Source: Rhipidocladum racemiflorum
Lineage: Eukaryota; Streptophyta; Magnoliopsida; Poales; Poaceae
Length of the DNA stretch: 64,000 nucleotides
NCBI GenBank assembly: GCA_036346355.1
Contig: CM070583.1
Span: 6,262,001 to 6,326,000 of the forward strand
Reading direction: 5' to 3'
Below are positions 1 to 10,667 of the stretch, piece by piece (the first letter of the stretch is position 1; the number at the start of each line of letters is the position of its first letter). Position numbers and translations under genes: made by a program. The notes below the pieces were generated by a model. It did not search any database. It saw only the letters and a program-made list of their open reading frames with translations, and was not told where the DNA came from.

Positions 1-490
1 CTACCGAAATCCAAAATTTCACCGAGATCTCGTTGTTTCGTAAGAAATCCAAACGAAATACAAAAACTAAAATTTGAATCCAGTTAAATTCGGTCAAATC
101 CAGCTAAGTTTGAGTCAAATTTCGGTCAAATTTGCCGAGATTTCGGCGAGATTCACCGAGATCTCAACAAGATTTTACGCACCGTCACACTTTGAATTTT
201 TTTAGGGTTTTTTCAATTTCGTAGGAATTATGATCTACCGACTGTCCCACATGGGAAACGACGCGAAGAATCCAATTCGATCAAATCTGGTCAGATTTGG
301 TCAAATCCGGTCAAGTTTTAGTCAAATTTCGGTCAAATTCACCGAGATCTCGGCAAGATTATAGGTTACTGTAGCACTTGAATTTTTTTTAAGGTTTCTT
401 AATTTCGCCAGGATTATGAAACTTGTGGGTTCCAAGATCCGATATTTCACCGAAATTTCGTCGAATTACGGTGAGATTTTGAACCTTGGG
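1..490. repeat. Dispersed CGAAATCTCGG-rich repeat, cut by the window edge
   Basis: The stretch is made of short reiterated motifs such as GTCAAATTT, CCGAGATCTCG and CGAAATTTCG and ends at GATTTTGAACCTTGGG. Related blocks occur at 10.19-10.66, 13.35-13.48, 15.25-15.69, 16.23-16.37, 29.80-30.08, 55.79-57.0 and 63.64-64.0 kb. There is no coding potential. A better-delimited member at 15.25 kb looks like a hAT-type MITE, so this may be a truncated relative. Confidence 0.6.
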
Positions 491-609
491 TGCCCCTAGG
501 CCTTAGCCCTCCGTGCGACGCCGCCCCCTCGGCCTCCACATGGCCCCACCTAAAAAATTCGTTATGATATCTTACCTGAGTTACAAAAAATAGTTGTGGC
601 TCACCTAAT

Positions 610-855
610 TGTTATGAAACTTTGCCGTTCGCCCGCATCAATCAACAGCTTGCCAATGCAACCACACAAATAGAAGTAGAAGTTCAAGTAGGACACACAA
701 TATGAGGGGAAAAACTCTTTTTATTAGATTGATCTATCTGTACAAAGCAATGCCCTATATATATAGTGGAGAACCCCTAGAGGTTAATTCGGATTCGCCC
801 ACCAGTGGATAGAGTCCTTCCATAAAGGGGCTCGGACTCTAACCATATTATAACA
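610..855 (-). repeat. 3' LTR of the outer copia element (246 bp)
   Basis: It starts TGTTATGAAAC and ends ATTATAACA, and is followed on its inner side by the complement of a polypurine tract (CTCCCCCTTGAGCG). It contains the shared block ACACACAATATGAGGGG and the tract CCTATATATATAGTGG, also present in the LTRs at 9.62 and 63.03 kb. Confidence 0.85.
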
Positions 856-1690
856 CTCCCCCTTGAGCGAATATTGCGTAATGCACATGTCTCATTAAAA
901 ACTCCTCCCAAAAACCTAGTGGTAAAAAAAGGATGGAGAAAAGAGTACATTGCACTTGCACTTCCGTGTTACACTAGTTGCCTCATTAAAAACCTTGATG
1001 TGAGAAACTTCAAGAAAACTCACTTAAGGGAAAAAGAGCACAACTTATAATCTTCAAGATATAAACTATGATCTTCAGGATCGAGCAAAAGGGTTATGGT
1101 TCAGGATTTTCTTCCCCTGAACTCTGCATATCTCAAAGTCATTTCATTCCAATGCTAATAACTTTAGCAAGGAGTTAGTGAACAAATTTGCTAGATTTTC
1201 ACATGATTTAGTTTGTAATATCTTTACCTCACTATTCTTATGGACTTAATGAGGATAGAAAATTTTAGGAACAATATACTTCGTGATATTGCTCTTTACA
1301 TAACCCATTTGCATTTTGTGTAGCGCAAGTATTTATTATCTTCATAGATAATCATAGGGGTAATGACGGTATTAAAACCATATGACTTCTAGATATGCTT
1401 AATTACATGTCTCAGCCAAACACACTCATGTGTGGCTATAATCTCTAAGTGGTTGGTAGAATTAACTACCAAGGTCTGCTTAAAAGACCGCTAATAAATG
1501 GCTATACCACCGCAGAGAAATACAAAACCAGTCTTAAATTTGGCACTGTGGGGATCAGACAGATAGCCAACATCCATATTTTCCGCCATGGTTATGTTTT
1601 AGTTCTTCAGGAAAAACAATCCAAGATCTTGAATACCTTAGGGGTATATGAGTGAAGTCTTGATATTAGCCCAATATCTTCTGGTTGAGA
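856..1690 (-). pseudogene. Decayed copia RNase H and 3' end of pol (outer element)
   Basis: The minus-strand translation between about 1390 and 1600 reads like the copia RNase H segment: a GYLSDPHSAKFKTGFVF-like stretch followed by ISWRSFKQT. Frames are broken and several stops follow. The remainder up to the polypurine tract next to the left LTR is too degenerate to translate. It belongs to the reverse transcriptase remnant immediately upstream on the minus strand. Confidence 0.6.
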
Positions 1691-2590
1691 CTATGCTGTT
1701 CCATCCTAGTAAATTTTTTGCGAATGTAATATCAGGCCTTGTGCAATTCGCAAGATACATAAGTGCACCAAAAGCACTCAAATATGGAATCTTCAGGTCC
1801 TAAGACTTCCTCATCTTCCATCCTTGGTCTAAATGGGTTTTTGTCCGCTTCAAGGGATCTTACTACCATGGGGGTTTTCAAAGGATGAGATTTATCCATG
1901 TTAAACCTTTCCAATACCTTCTTGGTATAGGCAGACTGGTGTACTAAAATTCCTTCTGGGAAATGCTCAAGTTGCAGGCCTAAGCAAAATTTGGCTTTAC
2001 CCAAATCCTTCATCTCAAACTTCATCGTGAGGTAAGCACTTGCTTCCTTTATTTCCTCTGTGGTTCCGATGATATTCAGATCATCGACATATACTGAGAT
2101 GACACAGAATCCATTCTGTGATTTCTTTATGAACACATAGGGACAATATTCCTTCTTCAGGAGGAAATCACTAAGTCGGTCGTACCACACTCTACCTGAC
2201 TGTTTAATCCATATAGCGGTTTCTTCAGTTTGATGCTATACATGTTGCGATTTTTAGGATTCGGAATTGTAACTCCTTCAGGGATTCATATAAATATCTA
2301 TATCCAGTGTTTCATATAAATATACGGCCATTATATCCATCAACTGCAACGATAAGTTTAAACTTGCTCCCATTAATATTAAATTTCAGAATGTTATTCC
2401 ACTCATTACAAGAGAACGTATTTCATTGCAATCAATGATGGGTCTCTGCGTGAATCCTTGCGCTACAAGCTTCACTTTATATCTCAACACCTGGACTAAA
2501 AACTTTTCTCTTATTAAGCGAGCGTTGCCTCAATTGCTTTTTCATTTGATCCTATATGAGCACTTCTGACCCTATAGGAGCAGAAGCTAA
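1691..2590 (-). pseudogene. Copia reverse transcriptase remnant (outer element)
   Basis: The best-preserved part, 1732-2190, translates to about 150 residues of the copia RVT_2 domain. It holds the catalytic motif VYVDD, the block YLTMKFEMKDLGKAKFCLGL and the downstream HQSAYTKKVLERFNM. In intact elements this enzyme copies the genomic RNA into cDNA in cytoplasmic particles. Upstream sequence to about 2590 is related but carries stops and small deletions. The N-terminal half of RT, the integrase and most of gag are missing, replaced by the second copia element, so the copy cannot be functional. Confidence 0.75.
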
Positions 2591-2768
2591 CGCTGTCCTG
2601 CTTCAGGCAGATCGGGTGTGAGGGTTACCACTGGGTGGCCTCAGTCTTACGGGTGCGACGAGAGATCGGCACCATGGCGCACGACGACAGGCCAGCTCAG
2701 GCCTAGGTGGTGCCTGCGGGGCGCGGAGGTTGACGCGTGCGGTGACTTTGGACGACCAAAATTTACCT
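2591..2768. other. Unassigned 180-bp filler at a copia junction
   Basis: This GC-rich segment separates the outer copia RT remnant from the truncated gag start of the inner element. It matches neither flank at sight. The junction with gag falls near 2769, where similarity to the 8.4-kb region begins (GGCAAGAA followed by GCTAAGAATGCATCCC). Confidence 0.4.
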
Positions 2769-3688
2769 TGACGGTCGGCAAGAATGCTAAGAATGCATCC
2801 CACGAAGATAGTATTGGCATCCGTGAAACTTTTGTGTTGCTCAGCAGAGAGATCACCTTCAGGCTTGCCTTTACTAACCCAAAATACATTCATAGCCGTA
2901 AGCCAGAGCGTGACCTTGACTTGACGCCTCTTAAAGTGCACACCAGAGAATTTAATCTCCGGCATCAGTGCGTCGGCAAAACCAGCCATTGTTAATCCAG
3001 GAAGTTGTTGACAATAAGGTTTTTGGATTTTTGAGTAATTAGACAATTTCCAGATTAAATTCCGAATATAAATCATGAATAGTATCATAGAAACTAGCAT
3101 GTATTTCTCTACCATACTAGGCAGCACGAACAACATGACCATCTTGTTAAACATGATTAACCACGAGATTAGGACAGATCGAACGTACTGAACAGAAGAA
3201 GATGCAGATGTCGTAGCTGGTGCAGTCACGATGTTGACGTGGACGACGTTATTGACGGCACATCGCAGGAGCCGCTCACTGCGATGCCTAGCAGCAAGAA
3301 CAGGAAGGCGACCCGTGGTGAAGATCTTGAGTAGTGGCGCAAAGCGCTTCCCAAAAACCTTATTCGCCCTCTCCCGGTGCAGGATCTCGAAGGCGAAAGG
3401 TTCTGGAGACCTGCTCTCCCGATCGCAGGTGCACACCGGCGCTCAGAATGGAGAAGGCTACGGTGGTAGCGCAACAGCGAGAGGTGGCAAAACTCTAACC
3501 CCTCTCAAGCCTCAAGCACACTCCTAGTGGTGGCCGATAGGTAGTTTATATAGAGAGCCACAGGTGTTCCTCCCCTTTCACTAGCAAGGTGGGACTAAAG
3601 GATTTCACCATCCTCTTGCTCCCACATGGGCCTTTGAGATTTTCTCTAGGAATTAGTTGATCTGGGCCAAGCCCACTTTATTCCAACA
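2769..3688 (-). repeat. Second copy of LTR, leader and gag start of the inner copia
   Basis: About 920 bp closely match 8398-9313, covering the first part of gag, the leader and the LTR. Its right end (...TTCCAACA at 3688) directly follows the polypurine tract of the inner element (AGATCTGGTGGGGGAT on the minus strand), so it acts as that element's 3' LTR. The similarity runs on past the LTR into leader and gag, as expected for a tandem element made by unequal LTR recombination. The exact inner LTR border could not be set by eye. Confidence 0.75.
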
Positions 3689-4240
3689 ATCCCCCACCAG
3701 ATCTCAAATGCCCATTTAGAGATTTGCCAATACTCATTGCTGTTTGATATACCAGCATTTCAGCAGAGACTGTTAAGTTGAACTTTTGCCTAGAGCTCCA
3801 AGCTATATCCATCCACAATTTGAACAATGGACTACGCCTTGAATTGCAAGTTTTGTGTGAACAGGTTTCACTCAAAGTCATAACTGATACCTGGCTGCCA
3901 GTAGCCCCCTCCGCGGGTGGAGCATATGCGTCGTACTCCATGGTCTCTTCATGAGCTTACTAGAGATCACCCAGGTCTCATAAACTGCGACGTTAGACAA
4001 TTGGGCTCATATAGGTGTGTTCTTTCAAGAATGCTCTGTAGGACAGCATCTTCGCTAGTTAAAGCCCACAGAAACACATTAAGGCATATCGCCATCCTGA
4101 CTTACAGCCTTTTGAAAGTATTGCATCTTCACTTGGAGAGGGCAACAGATTACTCTCCTCAGTTCGCCAATTGCTTGTTTTACCCAGGACCTAATTCATG
4201 GGATCTCCGATCACAAAGGATGGGTTACCACAATGGAAAC

Positions 4241-4890
4241 TTATATGTGTCTCATACCCATCTCCCTAGATGCACCTTCTATCACATTCCATGATAGTCC
4301 CTTTGTAAAGGGATCTGCCAGGTTTTTGTCTGTTTGAATATAAGTCACACTTATTACTTCGGAGTTTCTCAATTTCCTGACAGACTTCAATCGTCTTTTA
4401 ACGTGTCTTGATGACTTCGCATTATCCTTAGCATTGTTCACTTTAGCAATCACAGATTGATTATCACAACATAAGGATAGCCGGTATTGGTTTTTCAACC
4501 ACCAGTAAGTCCATCAAGAGCTCACGCAGCCAATCTGCCTCTACAGTGGCTGTATCTAAAGCAGTGAGCTCTGCCTCCATGGTTGACCTTGTCAAAATGG
4601 TTTGTTTGCAAGACCTCCATGACATTGCACCACCACCAATGGTAAACACAAATCCACTGGTAGCATAGAGCTCATCAACAACAGAAATCCAGTTCGAGTC
4701 ACTATATCCCTCAAGCACTGCAGGGTGCCCTGAATAGTGAATCTCATAACTCATAGTACCTTTCAAATAGCGCATTACCCTTTCAAGTGCATGCCAATGA
4801 TCAGAACCCGGGTTTGACATGAACCTACTCAATTTTCTCACAGCAAATGATATATCAGGTCTTGTTGCACCAGCAAGATACATGAGCGAA
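4241..4890 (-). pseudogene. Copia RNase H domain (inner element)
   Basis: Two overlapping minus-strand reading frames, 4464-4890 and 4241-4498, together give the copia RNase H. Visible landmarks are YLAGATRPDISFAVRKLSRF, GYSDSNW with the first catalytic Asp, TRSTMEAELTALDTATVEA with the catalytic Glu, CDNQSVIAKVNN with the next Asp, and the C-terminal TDKNLADPFTKGL block. In a live element it removes the RNA strand during reverse transcription. The frame changes between the two blocks near 4480, so one small indel is present. It is separated from the reverse transcriptase by a TAG stop at 4899-4901. Confidence 0.8.
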
Positions 4891-4898
4891 CCAATAAT

Positions 4899-6182
4899 CT
4901 AAGAATATCTTAATTGGTTTAAGCCAATTTTCTTATTCTTTCTCAGTGTCACACTGGGATCATAAGGAGTGGGAGAGGGCTTGCTGTCAATAAAGCCAAA
5001 CCGGCTCAAGACCTTCTCCACATAGTGGGATTGCGAAAGAGTAATCCCACTCTCATCCTTAATAAGCTTGATGTTCAGAATTACATCAGCTTCTCCTAGA
5101 TCTTTCATATCAAATTTCTCTAATAGGAAAGACTTGACCTCATTGATCACATCAATATTTATGCCAAAGATCAGTATATCGTTCACATAAAGGCACAATA
5201 TAACTCCTTCACCCCCACCATAGCGATAGTATACACATCTATCAGCCTCATTAATAGCAAAGCTCGCAGACGTCAAAGTGGTGCCGAACTTCTCATGCCA
5301 TTGCTTAGGTGCTTGTTTCAAGCCATACAAAGATTTCAATAATTTACACACCTTGCTCTCTTGACCCTTTGCTACAAACCCATCAGGCTATTCCATGTAA
5401 ATTTCCTCATCTAACTCTCCATTAAGGAAAGCTGTCTTCACATCCATCTGATGAACGGGAAGACCATACGAGGCAGCCAGGGAAAGTAATACTCGAATGG
5501 TGGTCATTCTAGCAACAGGTGAATAAGTATCAAAGAAATCTTCGCCTTCCTTTTGGGTGTAACCCTTAGCCACAAGCCGAGCCTTGTACTTCTCAATAGT
5601 ACCATCAGGCCTAAGTTTCTTCTTCAACACCCACTTACAACCCACAGGTTTACAACCATAGGGCCGTTCAGTTACCTCCCAAGTCCCATTGTTGAGAATC
5701 GAGTCCATCTCATTCTGGACAGCTTCTTTCCAATTGTCTGCATCTGGAGATGCATATACCTCTGCAATGGATGTGGGAGTATCATCCACGAGGTACACAA
5801 TGAAATCATTGCCAAAGGATTTTTCAATCCTCTGTCTCTTGCTCTTTCTAAGAGCTTCATTGTCATCCTCCTCTAGGACTTTCTTAGGTGGTTGCTTAGA
5901 AGACTCAATAGGTATAATAGTTTCAGGAATTATCTCAGAAGAAAATCTAGAAGTGCTATGCATATCTTTCATCAGAAAAATATTCTCAAAAAATGTAGCA
6001 TCGCGAGACTCCATAATAGTATCAACATACATATCAGGCACATCAGATTTAACTACTAAAAATCTATAAGCGATGCTCCGCTGAGCATATTCCAGAAAGA
6101 CACAATCCATTGTCTTAGGCCCGAGCTTGCGCTTTTTGTTAATCGGTACATTGACTTTCTCCAAGCATCCCCACGTGCGCAA
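4899..6182 (-). pseudogene. Copia integrase C-terminus and reverse transcriptase (inner element)
   Basis: The segment begins with the integrase C-terminal block (RTWGCLEKVNVPINKKRKLG) and continues into RVT_2: NGTWEVTERP, CKWVLKKKLRPDGTIEKYKA, DTYSPVARMTT, HQMDVKTAFLNGELDEEIYM. A TAG stop at 5388-5390 stands where the family usually has a Gln codon. The second part, 4899-5351, has SLYGLKQAPKQWHEKF, the active site as YVND instead of YVDD, and FDMKDLGEADVILNIK. A second TAG lies at 4899-4901. The Asp-to-Asn change and both stops are consistent with C-to-T or G-to-A transitions. Enzymatic activity is not expected. Confidence 0.85.
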
Positions 6183-6271
6183 GTAAGAAAACGATGGTTT
6201 TCTCCCAACTCACTTCTCGTAAGGGGTCTTCACCATGTTTCTGTTAGGAACTCTATTCAGGACATGACATG

Positions 6272-6845
6272 TAGGGGTGGAAACGAGCCGAGCCGAGCCC
6301 GGCTCGGCTCGGCTCGGTGCGGCTCGGTCTAGTGGCGAGCCGCGCCAGGCTCGGCTCGGTCTAGTGGCGAGCCGCGCCAGGCTCGGCTCGGCCCTGAGGC
6401 GAGCCCAAAAAACCGGCTCGGCTCGGCTCGGGCTCGGCTCATGGCCGGCTCGTTAACTCAGAGCCAGAACATTTTCTCAGAAAATTAAGTATTTATACAA
6501 TAATTCATATATTTGCAGTGAATAATATTAACTTACTAGTTACTACTAAATAATAGTAGTTGCTTAGTTGCTCTATATCACACTTGTAGGACATGGAATT
6601 GTCTCAACATCATCTTTTTCCTAAAAATATAAGTCATTAATCATACTAAATTCACTGCATGGGCTGGGCCACCGAGCCAATTTGGCTCATGAGCCGCTCA
6701 TGAGCCGAGCCGAGCCGGCTGGTGTTTTTGAGCCTGAAAGTAGGCTCGGCTCGAGCCCGAGCCGAGCCACGAGCCTGTGCGAGCCGAGCCAGGCTCGGGC
6801 GAGCCCGAGCCGAGCCACGAGCCACGAGCTTTTTTTCCAGCCCTA
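6272..6845. mobile_element. hAT-type MITE (574 bp) inside the copia pol gene
   Basis: The 8-bp duplication ATGACATG is seen at 6264-6271 and 6846-6853. The terminal inverted repeats are imperfect: TAGGGGTGGAAA at the left, and the complement of TTTCCAGCCCTA at the right. Subterminal regions are dense arrays of AGCCGAGCC/GGCTCGGCTCGG, while the centre is AT-rich. No transposase is encoded. The insertion splits the copia integrase, so it post-dates that element. Confidence 0.9.
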
Positions 6846-6853
6846 ATGACATG

Positions 6854-7741
6854 AAGTCAACACAGCTTCCCCCCACCATGCCTTAGATAAACCAGCCATG
6901 TCTAACATGGCATTCACCAAGTCAGTCAGCGTGCGGTTTTTCCTCTCGGCAATCTCGTTTGATTCGGGCGAGTAGGGAGGTGTCCTCTAATGAATAATAC
7001 CATGTTCCGCACAGAAATCATCAAAGATTTTGGGAAAATATTCGCCACCACGATCCGACCTAAGGCATTTGATCTTTCTCTCCAGTTGATTTTCAACTTC
7101 AGCTTTATATATTTTAAAGTAATGTAGCGTCTCGTCTTTAGCTTTCAACAAGAAAACATAGCAAAATCTAGTTGCATCATCAATCAATGTCATGAAATAT
7201 CTCTTTCCACCCTTTGTCAACACACCATTCATCTCACATAGATCAGAATGTATGAGTTCTAGAGGTGCCAAGTTCCTCTCCTCAGCCGCCTTGTGAGGCT
7301 TTCGAGGTTACTTCGATTGCACACAACTATGGCACTTAGAACCTTTGGCAATAGTGAAATTCGGAATTAAACTCATGCTGGAAAGCCGATTCATAAGACC
7401 AAAATTAATATGGCATAAACGAGAGTGCCAAATACTCGCACCATCATTAACACTACCACAAATGTGGTTCACATACTTATTACTGAAATCTGAAAGGGAA
7501 AAGCGGAACAAGCCTCTGCACTCATAGCCTTTACCAATAAATAGTCCATGCCTCGACACAACTACTTTATTGGATTATAACACTACCTTAAACCCATCTC
7601 TGCATAGAAGGGAGCCACTAACGAGATTCTTGCTTATAGAAGAGACATGCTGCACATTCTTTAGTTGCACGATCTATCCCGAAGTAAACTTCAGATCCGC
7701 TGTGCCAGTGCCATGAACAGAAGCATGTGACCCATTCCCCA
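6854..7741 (-). pseudogene. Copia GAG-pre-integrase and integrase core (inner element)
   Basis: Block 7308-7559 carries the GAG-pre-integrase signature (IWHSRLCHINFGLMNRL and KCHSCVQSK, the HHCC zinc site). Block 6987-7271 is the rve catalytic core: HSDLCEMNG with the first Asp, LIDDATRFCYVFLLK, and KCLRSDRGGEYFP with the second Asp. The distal catalytic Glu region lies toward the MITE boundary at 6846. The protease-containing stretch between gag and 7560 is poorly preserved, with stops after DLKFTSG. The frame changes between 7308 and 7271, so the polyprotein is broken. Confidence 0.82.
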
Positions 7742-8614
7742 TTAGGACGGAGGAATCCCGAGTGACCCTCCGTCTCCAGTGTTGCTAGCGGTCACCGTGT
7801 TGACAGCCTTGGATGCATGTCCATTGTTGGCCTTTTTCCCTCGACGGTCTGCACGATCTGGGCAGTTCTTGGAAAAATGCCCGACTTCACCACATGCAAA
7901 GCAGGGCATCTCAGCCTTGTTCATCATCTTCTTCTTGAAGTTGGTAGTCTTATTAGGCTTGTTCTTCCCTTTGTTCTTGCCGTAGTTCTTCTGAACCATA
8001 TTGGCGTTGGACTGGCCCTCTACTCCCTTACCACTGAAGTCCTTAGCCCGAGCCTTCTCTTCAACATCAAGGAACATTATCAGATTTTCGACTGATATCT
8101 TTGTCCTCTTATGTTTTAGAGTAGTGCCGAAACTCCTCCACGAGGGAGGCAGTTTTGCAATAATGCAATCGGCCACAAAAGGATAAGGTAAGACATATTC
8201 CAGGAGTTCGAGTTCCTTGACAATGCACTGTATCTCATGGGCTTGCTCTACAACAGAGCAATTATCAGCCATCTTATAGTCATGAAAGTTTTCCATGACA
8301 TACAGTTCACTGCCCGCATCCGATGCACCGAACTTAGCGTTCAGTGTATTCCACAGCTCCTTCGCATTTGTTATGTGCATGTACACATCACACAGACGGT
8401 TGGCAAGAACGCTAAGAATGCATCCCACGAAGATAGTATTGGCATCCGTGAAACTTTTCTGTTGCTCAGCAGAGAAATCACCTTCAGGCTTGCCTTTACT
8501 AACCCAGAATACATTCATAGCCGTAAGCCAGAGTGTGACCTTGACTTGCCACCTCTTAAAGTGCACATTAGAGAATTTAATCTCCGGCCTCAGTGCGTCG
8601 GCAAAACCAGCCAT
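7742..8614 (-). pseudogene. Copia gag with CCHC zinc knuckle (inner element)
   Basis: About 290 residues from the MAGFADALRPEIKF start, where the conserved family gag begins, to a TAA at 7742-7744. The UBN2/RVT gag part includes RWQVKVTLWLTAMNVFWVSK, TDANTIFVGCILSVLANRL and VEQAHEIQCIVKELELLEYV. A Lys/Asn-rich linker follows, then one zinc knuckle, CFACGEVGHFSKNC. The protein would form the virus-like particle shell and bind the RNA. The open frame continues upstream to 8941 into leader sequence, but that part reads as untranslated leader. Pol follows in a different frame, so the junction is damaged or needs frameshifting. Confidence 0.82.
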
Positions 8615-9313
8615 TGTTAATTCAGGAAATTGTTGACAATAAGGTTTTTGGATTGTTGAGTAATTAGACAATTTCCAGATTAAATTCCGAATATAAATCA
8701 TGAACATCATCATAGAAACTAGCATGTATTTCTCTACCATACTAGGCAGCACGAACAACATGACCATCTTGTTAAACATGATTAACCACGAGATTAGGAC
8801 AAATCGAACGTACTGAGCAGAAGAAGATGCAGATGTCGCGGCCGGTGCAGTCACGACGTTGACGTGGACGACGTTATTGACGGCACATCGCAGGAGCCGC
8901 TCACTGCGATGCCTAGCAGCAAGAACAGGAAGGCGACCCATGGTGAAGATCTTGAGCAGTGGCGCGAAGCGCTTCCCAAAAACCTTATTCGCCCTCTCCC
9001 GATGCAGGATCTCGAAGGCGAAGGGTTCCGGAGACCTGCTCTCCCGATCGTAGGTGCACGCCGGCGCTCGGAATGGAGAAGGCTACGGTGGTAGTGCAAC
9101 AGCGCGAGGTGGCAAAACTCTAACCCCTCTCAAGCCTTAAGCACACTCCTGGTGGCGGCCGATAGGTAGTTTATATAGAGAGCCACATGTGTTCCTCCCG
9201 TTTCACTAGCAAGGTGGGACTAAAGGATTCCACCATCCTCTTGCTCCCACGTGGGCCTTTGAGATTTTCTCTAAGAATTAGTTGATCTAGGCCAAGCTCA
9301 CTTTATTCCAACA

Positions 9314-9618
9314 CTAAATGACATATTTACCGATGGCAAAACCTCATACCTACTTCTCTGCGCTGTACGCGATGTGCAAGAGCATGCGGCAAATGAGACA
9401 CGATCATTGCTCATCGGTTCTTGTGGCCCAAGGTATCGATTGTTGTATGTGAGCTCCGCGACAGCCATAATGCCTTCGGAGAGACTCGTCGATCTTGCAA
9501 CATATGAATCCACAGAACAATCTATAATTAGTATCAATAAAATAAGATTGATCTGTATATAAAGAATATAGAATGACAAACGCTGGCTTTAGTCTTGTAG
9601 AGTTTCGTGCTGATAACA
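9314..9618 (-). other. Outer copia leader with primer-binding-like site and possible gag start
   Basis: Next to the LTR edge (9619) the minus strand reads TGTTATCAGCACGAAAC, resembling copia primer-binding sites complementary to a half tRNA. A minus-strand ATG near 9466 opens MAVAELTYNNRYLG, which could be the outer element's gag start. It runs out at the border with the inner element (9313). Confidence 0.5.
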
Positions 9619-10126
9619 TGTTATGGAACTTTGCCGTTCGCCCGCATCAATCAACAGCGTGCCAATGCAATCACACAAACAGAAATAGAAGCGCAAGTAA
9701 GACACACAATATGAGGGGAAATGCTCTCTTTATTAGGTTGATCTTTCTGTACAAAGCAATGTCCAATATATATAGTGGAGAACCTCTGGAAGTTAATTCG
9801 GATTCGTTCACCAGTGAATAGAGTCCTTCCATATAGAGACACAGACTCTAATCATATTACTCCCTCTGGTTTGGTAATATCTGTCGTTTTGGACATAGTG
9901 ATGGTCAAACTTCTGAAACTTTGACTATCGATATATTTTTAAATATTTAAATTGGATACATAAAAATTATATGTGTAGACTTGTCTCGAAAAGTACTTTC
10001 ATAATATTATAATTTTATTGGGTTTTATAAATATATTATAATAAAAATTAGCGGTCAAAGTTGTGTTTTGAAGACCGTGTCGATGTCCAAAACGACAGAT
10101 ATTACCAAACCGGAGGGAGTATGACA
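9619..10126 (-). repeat. 5' LTR of the outer copia element, split by a Stowaway MITE
   Basis: LTR sequence occupies 9619-9859 and resumes at 10120-10126 (TGACA end), followed by the CTAAT duplication. It shares the body of the left LTR, including ACACACAATATGAGGGG and the TATATATATAG tract. Visible differences from the left LTR are numerous, implying an old insertion. Confidence 0.85.
9860..10119. mobile_element. Stowaway MITE (260 bp) in the copia LTR
   Basis: Terminal inverted repeats CTCCCTCTGGTTTGGTAATA and its near-complement (TATTACCAAACCGGAGGGAG) are flanked by TA at 9858-9859 and 10120-10121. The interior shares TTGTCTCGAAAAGTACTTTCAT with elements at 16.84-18.18 and 52.13-52.38 kb, so all three belong to one Tc1/mariner-type MITE family. 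Confidence 0.95.
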
Positions 10127-10187
10127 CTAATCACCTTTTCGGTCTGATGGAGCCTGTATGTTACACAAAGAATACAGGACATGTCCG

Positions 10188-10667
10188 CCTAGCAGGGTTC
10201 AAATTCTCGCCGAAATCTCGGCGAAATTTTGGTTTTCGGACCCCTCCGAGTTCCATAATCCCGGCGAAATTAAAGAAACCCTAAAAAAATTTAAAAGTGC
10301 TACAGTACCCTATAATCTCGGCGAAATTTCGGTGAAATGAACCGAAATCTCGGTTTTTTGACCGAAATTTGATCAAAATTTGACCGGAGTTGACCGGAGT
10401 TTGACCGGATTGGATTCTTCAAGGCATTTCCCATGTCTGACCAAAATTTCAAAAAAATTTGACGTCGTTTGAACCATTTTCCATTTAGTTGAATTTTACC
10501 AAAATCTCGGTTATTCTCGGCGAAATTTCGGTTTTTGAACCGAAATCTCGGTAATTTCGGTTAAATAAAAACCGGATTCAAATTTTGCTTTTTAAATTTC
10601 GTTCGAATTTCGTCCGAAATAACGAGATCTCGACGAAAAATCGAATTTCGATCGTTGCCAAGATTTC
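10188..10667. repeat. Dispersed CGAAATCTCGG-rich repeat
   Basis: It opens with CAGGGTTCAAATTCTCGCC, the same CAGGGTTCA end as the MITE at 15.25 kb, and consists of CGAAATTTCGG, TTGACCGGAGTT and TCGGCGAAAT motifs. No matching right terminus was found before the next element at 10668. Confidence 0.6.

Larger units (their letters stand above)
2769..9313 (-). mobile_element. Inner Ty1/copia retrotransposon nested in the outer copia
   Basis: The minus-strand order is LTR/leader (8.6-9.31 kb), gag (8614-7742), GAG-pre-integrase and integrase (7.74-6.18 kb), reverse transcriptase (6.0-4.9 kb), RNase H (4.88-4.24 kb), polypurine tract (3689-3704) and LTR copy (ends 3688). The outer LTR edge is the complement of TGTTGGAATAAAGT. 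The coding region has in-frame stops, an integrase interrupted by a hAT MITE and a YVDD-to-YVND change, so it is inactive. The left side is a truncated tandem copy, and no clean target duplication was recovered. Confidence 0.85.
610..10126 (-). mobile_element. Outer Ty1/copia LTR retrotransposon, nested and decayed
   Basis: Two related LTRs (610-855 and 9619-10126) bound the element. The flanking 5-bp duplication CTAAT lies at 605-609 and 10127-10131; the right copy becomes visible only when the Stowaway MITE inside the right LTR is discounted. Element polarity is minus: a primer-binding-like site precedes the right LTR and a polypurine tract (AAGGGGGAG on the minus strand) abuts the left LTR. 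Only part of the reverse transcriptase/RNase H and a leader with a possible gag start remain of the original interior. The rest has been replaced by a second copia element (about 2769-9313). Confidence 0.85.

Noticed and set aside
2603..3527. Independent gene suggested by a 277-codon minus frame
   Set aside because: It is the duplicated leader and gag start of the inner copia element fused to unrelated filler sequence.
8615..8941. N-terminal extension of the inner copia gag frame up to 8941
   Set aside because: The family gag begins at MAGFADAL; the upstream part is hydrophobic read-through of leader DNA and is open only by chance.
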